Notes: generated from the sequence alone by a model not told the origin. A DNA stretch of 64,000 bases from an uncultured Collinsella sp. (GCA_900550195.1 URRB01000002.1:124001-188000), one strand, 5' to 3'. Positions 1 to 9,165 are shown, counted from the first letter of the stretch. Made by a program: numbers and translations.

Positions 1-27
1 TTTGAGCGTGAGGGACTTGAGATACAC
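1..27 (-). CDS. smc: Chromosome segregation ATPase SMC, first nine codons only
   Basis: Only the start of the gene is in the window; the rest lies beyond position 1. Downstream of rnc on the minus strand, a GAGGA ribosome binding site is followed after two bases by a GTG codon at 27, which opens the reading frame M-Y-L-K-S-L-T-L-K. This matches the well-known N-terminus of actinobacterial SMC (MYLKSLTLKGFKSF). The order rnc then smc is also common in Gram-positive bacteria. SMC is the DNA-loop-organising ATPase that works with ScpA and ScpB in chromosome segregation. The call rests on nine residues plus gene order, so it is good but not certain. Confidence 0.7.
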
Positions 28-37
28 GGTTCCTCGC

Positions 38-763
38 TTACACGTGCTTCTTGTTCAGAATCACGCCGTTGGTGGTGTAACCCATGCGGTCGAGCGCTTC
101 GAGCGCGGCAGCTCCCTCGGCTTCCTTCTTTGAGGAGCCGGAGCCGCGACCCTGGCGAATACCATCGATCAAAACCACAGCGGTAAAGGTGGGCGCATGC
201 GCCGGGCCCTCGGAGCCAACGAGCTTATACGCCGGGGGCTCGTGACCGTCGGCTTGCACGCACTCCTGCAAAAACGACTTGGGGTTTGCAGGATGCTCGG
301 CACGCTCGGAAGCCAAATGCGGCTTAAGCGTACGATGGATAAACTCCGCTGCGGCATCCCAGCCGGCATCCAGGTACAGTGCGCCCACGAGCGACTCGTA
401 GACGTTCTCGAGGGCCGAATGCAGGCCGCGCGCACCGGTACCGGTCTCGGAGGCACCAAAGATGATGATGTCGTCAATGCCCAGCTCGTGAGAAACCTCG
501 GACAGCGTAGCGCCCGAGACAAGCGACACCTTCAGGCGTGTGAGCTTGCCCTCGTCAAACTCCGGATAGGACTCAAACAGGGAGCGTGCGACCACAGCGC
601 CCAAAATGGAATCGCCCAAGAACTCAAGGCGCTCATAGCTAGCAGAAACCGGCTGGCCCTCGACTGCCGAGGGATGCGTAAGGGCCGCACGCAGCAGCAC
701 CTTATTATTGAACTCGTGGCCCAGAATTTCCTGGGCGCGCGTAAGTCGTTCAGACAAAGCCAA
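38..763 (-). CDS. rnc: Ribonuclease III
   Basis: Endoribonuclease that cuts double-stranded RNA in rRNA precursors and structured mRNAs in the cytoplasm. The 241-residue protein has the usual two-domain layout: an N-terminal nuclease domain with the signature ERLEFLGDSIL near residues 44-54 and a second acidic cluster (ENVYESLVGALYLD) near 118-131, then a C-terminal double-stranded RNA-binding domain ending in the typical GSGSSKKEAEGAAA segment. The start is a TTG at 763, chosen because a GGAGG site lies eight bases upstream; that site overlaps the acpP stop codon, which suggests translational coupling. Length is normal for the family. It belongs to the acpP-rnc-smc series. Confidence 0.95.
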   Translation of the reverse strand: MALSERLTRAQEILGHEFNNKVLLRAALTHPSAVEGQPVSASYERLEFLGDSILGAVVARSLFESYPEFDEGKLTRLKVSLVSGATLSEVSHELGIDDIIIFGASETGTGARGLHSALENVYESLVGALYLDAGWDAAAEFIHRTLKPHLASERAEHPANPKSFLQECVQADGHEPPAYKLVGSEGPAHAPTFTAVVLIDGIRQGRGSGSSKKEAEGAAALEALDRMGYTTNGVILNKKHV

Positions 764-766
764 GAC

Positions 767-1009
767 CTAAGCCTCCCTGGCGTGTTCGATCGCGTCGACG
801 GCGTCGGCGACAGAGTTAAGCGAGAGCAGAGTCTCGTCATCGATCTCGAGGTTGAACTCGTCCTCGATGGCCGTAACCAGCTGCAAACGCTCGAGCGAGT
901 TGGCATCGAGGTCGTCAAAGGTGGTCTCATCGCTAATTTCGGCAACATCGACGCAAAGAACGTCAGCAGCGACCTCGGCGATCTTGTCGAAGATTTCGGA
1001 GCGGTCCAT
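767..1009 (-). CDS. acpP: Acyl carrier protein
   Basis: Small acidic carrier that holds growing fatty acyl chains on a phosphopantetheine arm during type II fatty acid synthesis. The attachment site is visible as D-A-N-S-L-E, a slight variant of the usual DSLE motif, with the serine near residue 38. The start at 1009 (MDRSEIF) is preferred over an upstream in-frame ATG at 1024 because a GAGGAAG ribosome binding site sits six bases before 1009, whereas the upstream ATG overlaps that site. The resulting 80 residues match the usual family size. It lies between plsX and rnc, the standard lipid gene order. Confidence 0.93.
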   Translation of the reverse strand: MDRSEIFDKIAEVAADVLCVDVAEISDETTFDDLDANSLERLQLVTAIEDEFNLEIDDETLLSLNSVADAVDAIEHAREA

Positions 1010-1123
1010 AGCGCTTCCTCTCATAGTGCATGAATACCAAAAGAATGGTACCGCCCGGGCGGTACCAAGACACAGTTCTGATTCTACCCCACGACGTGCG
1101 CCCCAAGACGCATAACGCCGCTG

Positions 1124-2143
1124 TTATAAAACGATACCGTCCATAGAGTTGGCGACATTCTCGACCAGCCCGGCGCGCACGGCTTCGGCCGCCGCGAGCG
1201 TACCGTTTTTAACAGCCTCGACCGAGGTGGCGCCATGGCCGATCAGGACCACGCCGCGCAGGCCCAGAAGAATCGCGCCGCCCTTGGCGTCGCCAGAGAG
1301 CTTGGCCTTAATCTCGCGCATCTGCTTTTTGATGAGCAGCGCGGCAATCTTGGTGCCGAGCGAAGACATAAAGACACCCTTGAGCTCCTGCAGCAAAAAC
1401 TTGGCAGCGCCCTCGGTGGCCTTGAGCGCAATATTGCCCGACATGCCATCGGCAACGATGACATCGAAGTTACCCGAGGTGATGTCCGTTCCCTCGCAGT
1501 TACCAACAAAGCCGGGAACGGCGGCTTTCATGGCCGGGAAGCAGGCCTTGGTAAAGTTGGAGCCCTTCTCGTCCTCGGTGCCGTTGGCAAGCAGGCCCAC
1601 GCGGGGATGCTCGATACCCAGGACGACGCGGGCATAGGCGCTACCCATCTGAGCAAAACGCACCATATCGTCAACCTCGACATCAGGGTTGGCACCCATG
1701 TCGCACAACACCGTCAGACCGCCGGCGCGATTGGGCAGCGCATTGGTCAGACAGGGGCGCACCGGCTGCTTCTTGCCTTCGGCCTGATACCTAAACGGCG
1801 TCACGTAGGCTGTGGCAGCGGCCGTCATGGCGCCGGTGGAGCCGGCAGAGAAGAACGCATCCGCGTTGCCCTTCTTAATGGCGCGGCAAGAAAGCACGAT
1901 CGACGACTTACGCTTGGTCATCACGGCGCGAATGGGATCGTCATCCATGGCGATAACGTCGGGCGCCTCAAGGGCCTCAACACGTGCGTGGGAAGCTGCA
2001 AAGGGATTGACGATTTCGGCGGGGCCAGCTGCCAAGACCTCGATATCGGGATCGGCGGCAAGCGCAGCCTCGATACCATCGAGAACGACCTGAGGTTTCT
2101 CGTCTCCGCCCACAACGTCTACACAAACGCGAACGTTACTCAT
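1124..2143 (-). CDS. plsX: Phosphate acyltransferase PlsX
   Basis: Peripheral membrane enzyme that converts acyl-ACP and phosphate to acyl-phosphate, the donor for PlsY in phospholipid synthesis. The N-terminus V-D-V-V-G-G-D corresponds to the family's conserved VDAMGGD motif, and the glycine-rich segments expected for PlsX (ADGMSGNIALKATEG near residues 230-245) are present. About 339 residues, normal length. The start at 2143 (MSNVRV) is chosen over an ATG two codons earlier because the AAGGAG site is eight bases upstream of it and only one base from the earlier codon. It sits between rpmF and acpP, the widely conserved rpmF-plsX-acpP arrangement. Confidence 0.94.
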   Translation of the reverse strand: MSNVRVCVDVVGGDEKPQVVLDGIEAALAADPDIEVLAAGPAEIVNPFAASHARVEALEAPDVIAMDDDPIRAVMTKRKSSIVLSCRAIKKGNADAFFSAGSTGAMTAAATAYVTPFRYQAEGKKQPVRPCLTNALPNRAGGLTVLCDMGANPDVEVDDMVRFAQMGSAYARVVLGIEHPRVGLLANGTEDEKGSNFTKACFPAMKAAVPGFVGNCEGTDITSGNFDVIVADGMSGNIALKATEGAAKFLLQELKGVFMSSLGTKIAALLIKKQMREIKAKLSGDAKGGAILLGLRGVVLIGHGATSVEAVKNGTLAAAEAVRAGLVENVANSMDGIVL

Positions 2144-2230
2144 ATACATGCTCCTTATACAAAAATGGCCGACTCATTGAGCCGGCCATTGTGGTTCCAT
2201 TTGGAACGGCATCGCATCCAGAGTATACCG

Positions 2231-2410
2231 TTACTCGGTAACGATAACCTCGCGGTCCTTGTAGAAACCGCAGCTGGGGCACACGTGGTGCGGAAGCTTA
2301 ACAGCGCCGCAACGGGGGCACGTGGACTGAGCCGCAGCCGAGATCTTCATGTTGGCGGAACGACGGGTGTGAGTGCGGATACGACCCTGCTTTTGTTTAG
2401 GTACGGGCAT
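2231..2410 (-). CDS. rpmF: 50S ribosomal protein bL32
   Basis: Structural protein of the large ribosomal subunit. The 59-residue reading frame opens MPVPKQKQGR, the usual bL32 start, and contains two CxxC pairs (C-P-R-C near 31-34 and C-P-S-C near 44-47) forming a zinc ribbon, so this is the zinc-binding form of the protein. It lies between yceD and plsX, the conserved neighbours of rpmF across bacteria. Basic composition and length fit the family. Confidence 0.97.
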   Translation of the reverse strand: MPVPKQKQGRIRTHTRRSANMKISAAAQSTCPRCGAVKLPHHVCPSCGFYKDREVIVTE

Positions 2411-2474
2411 AGTGACCTTCCTTATGAACTATCCAGTGTGGCGATTACGCGCAAGTAGCGATACTACCACAGTT

Positions 2475-3029
2475 TTACTCATCAAGCTTGAGATTCTTCA
2501 ATGCTGCAAATGGATTTTCCGTGGCAGCGGCCCATTCTGCCTCTGCCTGGGCGGCGCAATCGCATTGCTCGACGTTGAGATTGCAACCGCAAGTGGGGCA
2601 CAGACCGCGACAATCGGGCTTGCAAAGCACCACAAACGGCGTGTCCATAACGACCGCGTCATTGATGGGCTCGCCCAGATCGACGATGCGGTCCTCACCC
2701 AGGAGCTCGTAGCCATCCTCGTAGGCCTCGGGATCCTCGGGCTCCTCAAAGAGGTAGAACTCCTCGATCTCGCCAGCGATATCAAACGAGGCGGGCTCCA
2801 GGCAACGGTCGCACTCGCCGGTGGCGTGCGCGCGGACCATGCCCGTGAGCAAGACACCGGTACCGGCATTGGTAAAGACAACGTCGTAGTCAATGCCATC
2901 CTGCAGCTGGTACTCCTTCTCGCCCACCGTGTAGGTGGCGACATCGACCTTACCGGTCAGCGGATACGAATCTCCAGGAAACTCGAGCTGCTCGGAAAGA
3001 TCGACGGTAACGCTCGGGAACTCAGCCAT
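2475..3029 (-). CDS. YceD/DUF177 family protein
   Basis: A 184-residue acidic protein of the YceD/DUF177 family, which is almost always encoded just upstream of rpmF and is associated with large-subunit rRNA accumulation. Four cysteines are visible in the C-terminal half (C-K-P-D-C-R-G-L-C-P-T-C), which probably bind a metal, together with an earlier C-D-R-C pair near residues 75-78. The start at 3029 is set by a TAATG junction in which its ATG shares a base with the stop codon of the upstream gene, implying coupled translation; a longer reading frame starting further upstream is an overlap artefact. Molecular role is known only in outline. Confidence 0.88.
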   Translation of the reverse strand: MAEFPSVTVDLSEQLEFPGDSYPLTGKVDVATYTVGEKEYQLQDGIDYDVVFTNAGTGVLLTGMVRAHATGECDRCLEPASFDIAGEIEEFYLFEEPEDPEAYEDGYELLGEDRIVDLGEPINDAVVMDTPFVVLCKPDCRGLCPTCGCNLNVEQCDCAAQAEAEWAAATENPFAALKNLKLDE

Positions 3030-3526
3030 TACCACTGACCATTCTGTTGGGCGGCACCCTCGTTGAGCTGCTGACGGCAACGGGTAACGGTGCCGGTCAG
3101 GCTCTTGAGGTTCTCCTCCAGGTGCGTAAAGACCTGCTCTGCGTAGTCCTCGGCAGCATAACGCGTCTCGCGCTCGTACTGCTGGGCACGATCGCGGATG
3201 TCGTCGGCCTGCTGCTGCGCAAGTCGGACGATCTCCTGCTCACCGGCAATGGTGAGGGCCTGCTGCTGAGCGTCGGCGATGATGGAATCGGCCTGAGCGG
3301 CGGCGGAAGCCATAAGCTCCTCGCGCTCCTTAAGGATACGGCGGGACTTCTGCCACTCCTCGGGATAGCTCATGCGGATCTCGTCGAGGATGTTGAAGAA
3401 CACGTCGGCGTCGATGACCTTGAACTGAGCGTTCTTGCCGAAAGGCGGCTTGGCTTCCTCGATCAGCCCTTCGAGCTCATCGACCAAGCTGACGATCCTA
3501 TCGCCAGGAAAATTCTCGCCCGGCAT
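3029..3526 (-). CDS. Coiled-coil protein, DivIVA-like, upstream of yceD
   Basis: A 165-residue protein rich in Ala, Gln and Glu, with a long predicted amphipathic coiled coil from about residue 55 to the end. The N-terminal part (GDRIVSLVDELEGLIEEA) resembles the vicinity of DivIVA/SepIVA-type septum proteins found upstream of yceD-rpmF in actinobacteria. No transmembrane segment or catalytic motif is visible. The start at 3526 (MPGENF) is chosen because an AAAGGAGA site lies four bases upstream. The gene is joined to yceD by a one-base TAATG overlap. A role in cell-envelope or septum organisation is an inference from context and coiled-coil character. Confidence 0.7.
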   Translation of the reverse strand: MPGENFPGDRIVSLVDELEGLIEEAKPPFGKNAQFKVIDADVFFNILDEIRMSYPEEWQKSRRILKEREELMASAAAQADSIIADAQQQALTIAGEQEIVRLAQQQADDIRDRAQQYERETRYAAEDYAEQVFTHLEENLKSLTGTVTRCRQQLNEGAAQQNGQW

Positions 3527-3594
3527 CCGGTCTCCTTTCATAGGTAACATATCATCGTGCTAGTTTACCACATGCCACCAGGCAATAAAAAACG

Positions 3595-4092
3595 TCACGA
3601 AAAGCGATGTCTGAGCGCTTCGACCACGTTGGACGGGACAAACGTCGATACATCGCTGCCGAGCGAGGCGATCTGGCGAACGACCGAGCTCGAGATATAG
3701 CCGTACTGCGGCGCACTCATGACAAAGATGGACTCCAGCTCGCTATCCAAGCGATAATTGAGGTCGGCCTGCTGCAGCTCGTACTCAAAGTCGGTCATAG
3801 CGCGCAGGCCCTTGACCACGGCCCCCGCCCCCTGCTCGCGAGCGAAGTCGACCAAGAGGCCGGTAAAGGGCAGGACCTCGACGCCGTCAATATCACCGAG
3901 CGCCTCGCGGGCCAGCGCCACGCGCTCATCGAGCATAAACGTGGTGCCCACACCGTTTTTACCCTGCGATTCGGCCACGGCGACAATCACGCTGGGAAAG
4001 ATGCGTCGGGCGCGGCGGATCACATCGATATGGCCAAACGTGATGGGATCGAAGGTGCCCGGGACGATCACGCGGTTGATGGTGTCATTCAT
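3595..4092 (-). CDS. coaD: Phosphopantetheine adenylyltransferase
   Basis: Catalyses transfer of AMP from ATP to 4'-phosphopantetheine, the fourth step of coenzyme A synthesis. The nucleotidyltransferase signature G-T-F-D-P-I-T-F-G-H is near residues 10-19, and the C-terminal S-S-S-V-V-R motif near 125-130 is present. At 165 residues it has the family's standard length once the start is placed at 4092; an AGGAGG site lies five to six bases upstream. The start overlaps the 3' end of rsmD by eight bases, the usual rsmD-coaD pairing. Confidence 0.96.
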   Translation of the reverse strand: MNDTINRVIVPGTFDPITFGHIDVIRRARRIFPSVIVAVAESQGKNGVGTTFMLDERVALAREALGDIDGVEVLPFTGLLVDFAREQGAGAVVKGLRAMTDFEYELQQADLNYRLDSELESIFVMSAPQYGYISSSVVRQIASLGSDVSTFVPSNVVEALRHRFS

Positions 4093-4741
4093 GGGCGTCC
4101 TCCTGAAACGTCGTGGCATCGTTGTTATCAGCATCGGTGACGGCACTATCGCCCTCACCGTCATCATCGCCGACCCAACGAAGCAGGTCGACCGAGGTAA
4201 TGCCGTAGCGCTTCTCACGTACAGTCTCAAAGCCTACCGGATGCGCGCCCGCATCGGCGGCGGCATGCTCAAACAGGGCAAAAGCGCCAGGTGCAAACAG
4301 ACCCTGCTGAGCCAGGTTCTGCAGCAGTTCCTCGACCGGCTCGGCACCATAAGCATAGGGCGGGTCGAGCAGGACCAGATCAAAGGGGCCGCCCGGCACA
4401 CGACCGCGCGAGGCACTCGCCAGCATGTCGCCCGTGACCACACGCCAACGTGAACGGTCACGGCAGAGCGACTCGATATTCTTGGTAATGAGCCGCGCGG
4501 CGTTGCGATCGATCTCAAACGTCGTGAGCGAGCGGGCCCCACGAGAGAGCATCTCTAACCCTAAGGCGCCGGAGCCGCCAAAGGCGTCCAGCACACGGAC
4601 CTCGTCCAGATCGAAGTCGAATGCCGACATGACCATAGATGCGCACGCCTCGCGCACGCGATCAGTCGTGGGGCGGGTGACACCGCGACCACGGGGCTCC
4701 TCGATTTTACGACCGCGCCATTCGCCGCCGATGATTCTCAT
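4085..4741 (-). CDS. rsmD: 16S rRNA (guanine-966-N2)-methyltransferase RsmD
   Basis: SAM-dependent methyltransferase that modifies G966 of 16S rRNA during 30S assembly. It opens with the family signature MRIIGGEWRGR, carries the SAM-binding segment LDAFGGSGALGLE near residues 51-63, and has the catalytic D-P-P-Y motif near 126-129. The roughly 30-residue acidic tail after the domain is longer than in most homologues. Its start overlaps the recG stop by four bases (ATGA) and its end overlaps coaD, so recG-rsmD-coaD is one translationally coupled unit. Confidence 0.95.
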   Translation of the reverse strand: MRIIGGEWRGRKIEEPRGRGVTRPTTDRVREACASMVMSAFDFDLDEVRVLDAFGGSGALGLEMLSRGARSLTTFEIDRNAARLITKNIESLCRDRSRWRVVTGDMLASASRGRVPGGPFDLVLLDPPYAYGAEPVEELLQNLAQQGLFAPGAFALFEHAAADAGAHPVGFETVREKRYGITSVDLLRWVGDDDGEGDSAVTDADNNDATTFQEDAHE

Positions 4742-6915
4742 CCTCCGCTGACCTCCTTAAAGATATGTCGATAACGCATGGCGACCGCATCGCGCAAGGG
4801 ACGCGTCGCCACAGAGTCAAGGTTGCAAGCATACCGCAAGAGTTCGACCGCGTCCAAATGGGCCCACCCGATCAGCTCCTCGTCGGCATCCAGGTCGACG
4901 AAGCGCAGGGTCACACCGCCATGCTGGCGGTACCCCAGGATTTCGCCCTCGTGACGCAGACGCAGGTCCATCTGGGCAAGCGTAAAACCATCCGAAGTTT
5001 TTTCGAGCGATTGCAGACGATCTTGCGCCGCTGATGCGCCGCCGTTGCCCTTGGAGTGCGTCATGACCAGGCACGTGCCCGACACGCCGCCACGGCCCAC
5101 GCGGCCGCGCAGCTGGTGCAGGGCAGCCAAACCAAAGCGCTCGCCGTTCTCGATGACCATGACGGTGGCGTTGGGCACGTCAACGCCCACCTCGACCACC
5201 GTAGTCGAGACGAGCACGTCAATCTCGCCACGCTTGAAGGCATCGATAACCTGGTCCTTCTCCCCCGCTGGCATGCGGCCGTGGAGGCGCGCGATGGCAA
5301 GACCCGGCAACGCCAGACGCAAGCGATCGAGCTCGGTCGCCGTATCGTGCAGCGGCACGGGGACCGTCACGCGGCCCTCGTCGTCGCGGGCGATACCGGG
5401 CACGTCTTCCAGCTCATCGGCCGAGTCACTCGGCTCCACGAGCGGGCAAATCACGTAGGCCTGCTGACCCTTTTCATGCGCCTCGCGGATGGCGCCATAG
5501 GCGAGGTCACGGCTCGACTCGGTGAGCACGCGTGTCGTCACGCCAGCGCCAGGGACTGGCCGATGGCGGATGATACTCGTGTCCAGATCGCCGTAGACCG
5601 AAAGCGCCAGCGTACGCGGGATGGGCGTTGCCGTCATAACGAGCAGATCGGCACCGGGGCCCTTCGCGCGTAGTGCGTTGCGTTGGCCTACGCCAAAGCG
5701 GTGCTGTTCGTCGATGACAACAAGCGATAGATGCTTGAACGCAACGTTATCCGAAAGCACCGCGTGGGTGCCAAAAAGCACGTTAAGCTCGCCCGATTCC
5801 AGCTGTGCATGGATGCGCTCGCGCTCTGCAGCCGGCGTGGCACCCGTCAGAAGCGCCCAGGACATGCCGGCCTGCGAGAGCAGAGAGCCGGTCTTATCGG
5901 CATATTGGCGCGCCAGCACGCCCGTGGGCGCCATAACGCAGGCCTGCGTGCCGCTATCGGCAGCCACAGCCAGCGCGCAGGCGGCAACGGCGGTCTTACC
6001 GGTACCGACATCGCCCAGCAGCAGACGGTTCATCACGCGCCCGCCATCGCACATGTCATGCAGGATGTCTTGGAATGCGGCCTCCTGCTCGTCGCTCAGC
6101 GAAAACGGAAGGGCCTGTTTAAGCGCGCCCAGATGCTCGCCCGCAGTGTGGGCATAGGGCACCACATCGACCAGGCCGCCGTCGTTGCGCAGACGCAGCG
6201 CCAGCTGCAGGTAGAGGCACTCCTCGTAGGCAAGACGCCGGCGTGCGATGTCGCGCTCAGCCATGCTCGAGGGAAAGTGGATCGAACGCAACGCGCGGGC
6301 ATTGCTCATGAGCTTCCGCTTTGCGCGCAGCGGCGCGGGAATCGGATCGAACGGATTGCCGACGACCTCGAGCGCGCCGCTTACGATGCGGCGCATCCAC
6401 GCCTGGCTCACGCCATCGCTCACGTAATGGACCGGCAGAATGGTGCCTGCGGCGCGCCCGTCCTCGAGCTTTTCAAAGTGGGGCGAGGCCATCTGCTTAA
6501 AGCCGTAGGCAAACTCGACCTTGCCCATCACGGCCAGGCGGTCGCCCTGCTTAAGCTGCTGGGCAATCCAGGGCTGGCGGAAAAAGGCGACCTGCAGCAC
6601 GCCCGTCTCGTCAACAAGTGAGACCTCAGTCACCTGCATGCGCGGACGCGGCTGCTTTTGGACGATACGGTCGACCGTGGCGATGATGGTGCACACGGTA
6701 CCGATGGGCGCCATCTCAATGGACCACGAACGGGTAAAGTCGAGGTATCGATGAGGGATATGGAGAAGGAGGTCCCCCACCGTCCGAATTCCCAGACGGC
6801 GAAGGGCCTCCTCACGTTTACCCGAAACATATTTGAGTCGCGCGATATCCTCGTCAAGCGCATTGCTCTGGGCAAAGCGCTCCGAGACGCGCGGCACGGA
6901 GCACAGCTCGGACAT
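4738..6915 (-). CDS. recG: ATP-dependent DNA helicase RecG
   Basis: Superfamily 2 helicase that remodels stalled replication forks and Holliday junctions. The 725-residue protein shows the N-terminal wedge/OB domain, then the helicase core: Walker A (GDVGTGKT near residue 299), DEQH box near 402, the TATPIPRTL motif, and the C-terminal motifs TTVVEVGVDVPNA and LHQLRGRVGRG. Length is close to the usual value of about 690. It is preceded by fakA at 10 bases and overlaps rsmD by four bases. No clear ribosome binding site stands before the ATG at 6915, in keeping with coupling to fakA. Confidence 0.96.
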   Translation of the reverse strand: MSELCSVPRVSERFAQSNALDEDIARLKYVSGKREEALRRLGIRTVGDLLLHIPHRYLDFTRSWSIEMAPIGTVCTIIATVDRIVQKQPRPRMQVTEVSLVDETGVLQVAFFRQPWIAQQLKQGDRLAVMGKVEFAYGFKQMASPHFEKLEDGRAAGTILPVHYVSDGVSQAWMRRIVSGALEVVGNPFDPIPAPLRAKRKLMSNARALRSIHFPSSMAERDIARRRLAYEECLYLQLALRLRNDGGLVDVVPYAHTAGEHLGALKQALPFSLSDEQEAAFQDILHDMCDGGRVMNRLLLGDVGTGKTAVAACALAVAADSGTQACVMAPTGVLARQYADKTGSLLSQAGMSWALLTGATPAAERERIHAQLESGELNVLFGTHAVLSDNVAFKHLSLVVIDEQHRFGVGQRNALRAKGPGADLLVMTATPIPRTLALSVYGDLDTSIIRHRPVPGAGVTTRVLTESSRDLAYGAIREAHEKGQQAYVICPLVEPSDSADELEDVPGIARDDEGRVTVPVPLHDTATELDRLRLALPGLAIARLHGRMPAGEKDQVIDAFKRGEIDVLVSTTVVEVGVDVPNATVMVIENGERFGLAALHQLRGRVGRGGVSGTCLVMTHSKGNGGASAAQDRLQSLEKTSDGFTLAQMDLRLRHEGEILGYRQHGGVTLRFVDLDADEELIGWAHLDAVELLRYACNLDSVATRPLRDAVAMRYRHIFKEVSGG

Positions 6916-6925
6916 GGGCAGATGC

Positions 6926-8587
6926 CTACTCGATCGAGAAGATCACAGGATAGAGCGGCTGCTCGCCACGATGGGCATCGATCTCCAAGTCGGGCTGAGC
7001 CTCCTCAATGGCGTCGACGATCTCCTGGAAGGCTTCATCGGACAGCTCCTCGCCGGCCAGAATCGTCAGCGCGTCACCCTCCTCTTCCTCCTGCATGCGG
7101 TTGATGCAATCGAGCGTGACCTGCTTCACATCGGAGCCGACCACGTCGATGGAGCCGGCAATGATACCCATAACGTCACCGGAGTGAATCGGAGAGCCGT
7201 CAGAGGCGCTGGAATCGCGCACGGCACGAGTGACCTCGCCATCGCGAACCTCGCTGATGGCGTCGACCATGGCGGCAACGGCGTCCTCGAGCTCGGAATC
7301 GGGCAGGACGGCGAACAGCGCGGAGAACGCCTGCGGGACGGTCTTGGTGGGAACGACGGCGACCTTCTTGTCGGTACAGGCAGAGGCTGCGGCCTCGGCA
7401 GCCATGCGGATGTTGCCGTTATTGGGCAGGATGATGACCGAGGTCGCGTTGACCTGGTCCACCGCGCCCAGCAGGTCGGCGGTCGAGGGATTCATAGTCT
7501 GGCCACCGGAGACGACCACGTCGACGCCAAGGGACTTGAGGATGTCGGCCTCGCCGGAACCGGCGGCAACGGCGACAAAGCCCAGCGCCTTGGCGGGCTC
7601 GGCGGCCTTTTCCTGATCCTCGTGGATCTTGGCGGTACGGTCGTGGGCCTCCATCTCCATGTTGTGGATAAAGACCTCATAGATCTGACCGAGCTGCAGC
7701 ATGTGCTCGAGCACCAGGTTGGGGGTGTTGGAGTGCACATGGATCTTGTAGTCGGGATAGGCGCCCACGAGCAGCTCACAGTCGCCCATGGAGCCTAGGA
7801 ACTTAAGGCACTCGTCCTCGTCAAACGGGGCGTCAGCCTTAAAGAGGAACTCGTTGCAGTAGCGGAACTCCGAGCCCTCCCAGTCGTCGTTAGCCTCGAT
7901 CTCAACACGGCCAAGAGCGGCATCGCGGGCAGAGCCGGCGGAGTCAAACGTAGCGGAGAAATCCTCGACAACGGTGCTGCGACCAAGCGCGGCGGCAACA
8001 AAGTTCTCCAGGAAGATGGCAAAGCCGAAGGCGCCTGAGTCGACCACGCCGTTCTCTTTGAGGACGGGCAGCAAGTCGGGCGTGCGGGCGACGGACTGGT
8101 ACGCCTCGACGACGATAGCATCGAGCGCATCCTCGGCCGAGAACTTCTTCTTCTCGCACTCATCGGCCTTGGTCGAGACATCGCGCAGGACCGTGAGGAT
8201 CGTGCCCTCGATGGGCTTGCGGACAGCCTGGAAGGCAACCTTGACGGCACGACGGAAGGCGAAGGCAATGTTGGCGGACGTAATAGGCTCGTCGGCAGAG
8301 ACAAGGCCCTCGGCCACGCCGCGCAGAATCTGCGACGTGATAACGCCAGAGTTACCGCGGGCACCCATCAGGGAGCCGTGGGTGATGGCGCCGGCGATGG
8401 CTTCCATGTCGGCGTCGGCAGGAAGGGCGGAGAGCTCCTTGGTCACCGAGGCAAGCGTGAGCGACATGTTGGTACCGGTGTCGCCGTCGGGTACGGGGAA
8501 GACGTTGAGCTTGTTGATCTCCTCGGCCTTGTCGGAAACGGCAGCCGCAGCGATCGGAAAACAGGTGCGAATGGTCTTTGCAATCAT
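6926..8587 (-). CDS. fakA: Fatty acid kinase catalytic subunit FakA (DAK2/DhaL domain)
   Basis: Kinase that phosphorylates fatty acids presented by a FakB carrier so they can enter phospholipid synthesis. The nucleotide-binding DhaL domain is at the N-terminus, with the diagnostic N-V-F-P-V-P-D-G-D-T-G-T-N-M motif at residues 28-41 that holds the metal-binding aspartates. The middle and C-terminal regions correspond to the two further FakA domains (GQTMNPST near 345; the C-terminal phosphate-binding domain). 553 residues, normal for the family. It follows asp23 by 27 bases; asp23-fakA-recG is a conserved order. No fakB is visible in this window. Confidence 0.92.
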   Translation of the reverse strand: MIAKTIRTCFPIAAAAVSDKAEEINKLNVFPVPDGDTGTNMSLTLASVTKELSALPADADMEAIAGAITHGSLMGARGNSGVITSQILRGVAEGLVSADEPITSANIAFAFRRAVKVAFQAVRKPIEGTILTVLRDVSTKADECEKKKFSAEDALDAIVVEAYQSVARTPDLLPVLKENGVVDSGAFGFAIFLENFVAAALGRSTVVEDFSATFDSAGSARDAALGRVEIEANDDWEGSEFRYCNEFLFKADAPFDEDECLKFLGSMGDCELLVGAYPDYKIHVHSNTPNLVLEHMLQLGQIYEVFIHNMEMEAHDRTAKIHEDQEKAAEPAKALGFVAVAAGSGEADILKSLGVDVVVSGGQTMNPSTADLLGAVDQVNATSVIILPNNGNIRMAAEAAASACTDKKVAVVPTKTVPQAFSALFAVLPDSELEDAVAAMVDAISEVRDGEVTRAVRDSSASDGSPIHSGDVMGIIAGSIDVVGSDVKQVTLDCINRMQEEEEGDALTILAGEELSDEAFQEIVDAIEEAQPDLEIDAHRGEQPLYPVIFSIE

Positions 8588-8614
8588 GGGTATTTGAATC
8601 TCCGTTTTCGGATG

Positions 8615-8971
8615 CTAGTTCAGACGGCTCTTGAGCGCGTCGATATGGATGCCGATCTTAAGGCTGGCGGGATCGATCTGGGCGATCTCCTGCAGGGTAA
8701 AGGCAACGGAGCTCGAAAGATTGTGGCAAACGGACTTCATGTTGACGCCGTTCTCGAGCACGACGTGAAGATCGACCGTAAGGCCGTTCTCGTCGGCGGA
8801 GACAAGCACGCCCTTGCGGAGGCGCTGACCGGCAAGCAGGCGCACGCTCTCGGCGCCCTGGAGCTGTTCGGCCATACCGACGACGCCATAGCACGTCATC
8901 GCGGCATAACCGGCAATATCGGCAATAACGTCGTTCGAGACGCTCAGGCTGCCGTTAATGGTCTCAGACAC
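8615..8971 (-). CDS. Asp23/Gls24 family envelope stress protein
   Basis: A 118-residue protein of the Asp23/Gls24 family (also called YloU), proteins linked to the inner face of the membrane and envelope stress in Gram-positive bacteria. The core I-A-G-Y-A-A-M-T-C-Y-G-V-V-G-M and the later V-A-F-T-L-Q-E-I segment are typical. The start is a GTG at 8971 because an AAGGAG site stands six bases upstream; the longer reading frame to 9004 has no such site. It is paired with fakA downstream, as in Bacillus yloU-yloV. Function is known only at the level of stress association. Confidence 0.88.
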   Translation of the reverse strand: MSETINGSLSVSNDVIADIAGYAAMTCYGVVGMAEQLQGAESVRLLAGQRLRKGVLVSADENGLTVDLHVVLENGVNMKSVCHNLSSSVAFTLQEIAQIDPASLKIGIHIDALKSRLN

Positions 8972-9128
8972 AAGAATCTCCTTATCTGGTGCTCGCGGCA
9001 CCATCTCGTGGGAGCAATCATTGGAATATTCTACAACGACCGCGCCATGTTGAGGTGGCGGGCCTCGGGATTACATCCTCGACACGAAATGTTGATATGG
9101 TAACGTTCGCGAACGGCGATCGCGGCAT

Positions 9129-9160
9129 GAAAAAACCCGCCGCATAAGCGACGGGTTTTA
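9129..9160 (-). terminator. Intrinsic terminator after tRNA-Asn
   Basis: On the minus strand a G/C-rich stem (AAAACCCG paired with CGGGTTTT, enclosing CGCTTATGCGG) is followed by a run of six T residues. It begins five bases after the CCA end of the tRNA gene, so it most likely ends that transcript. Confidence 0.85.
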
Positions 9161-9165
9161 CAACC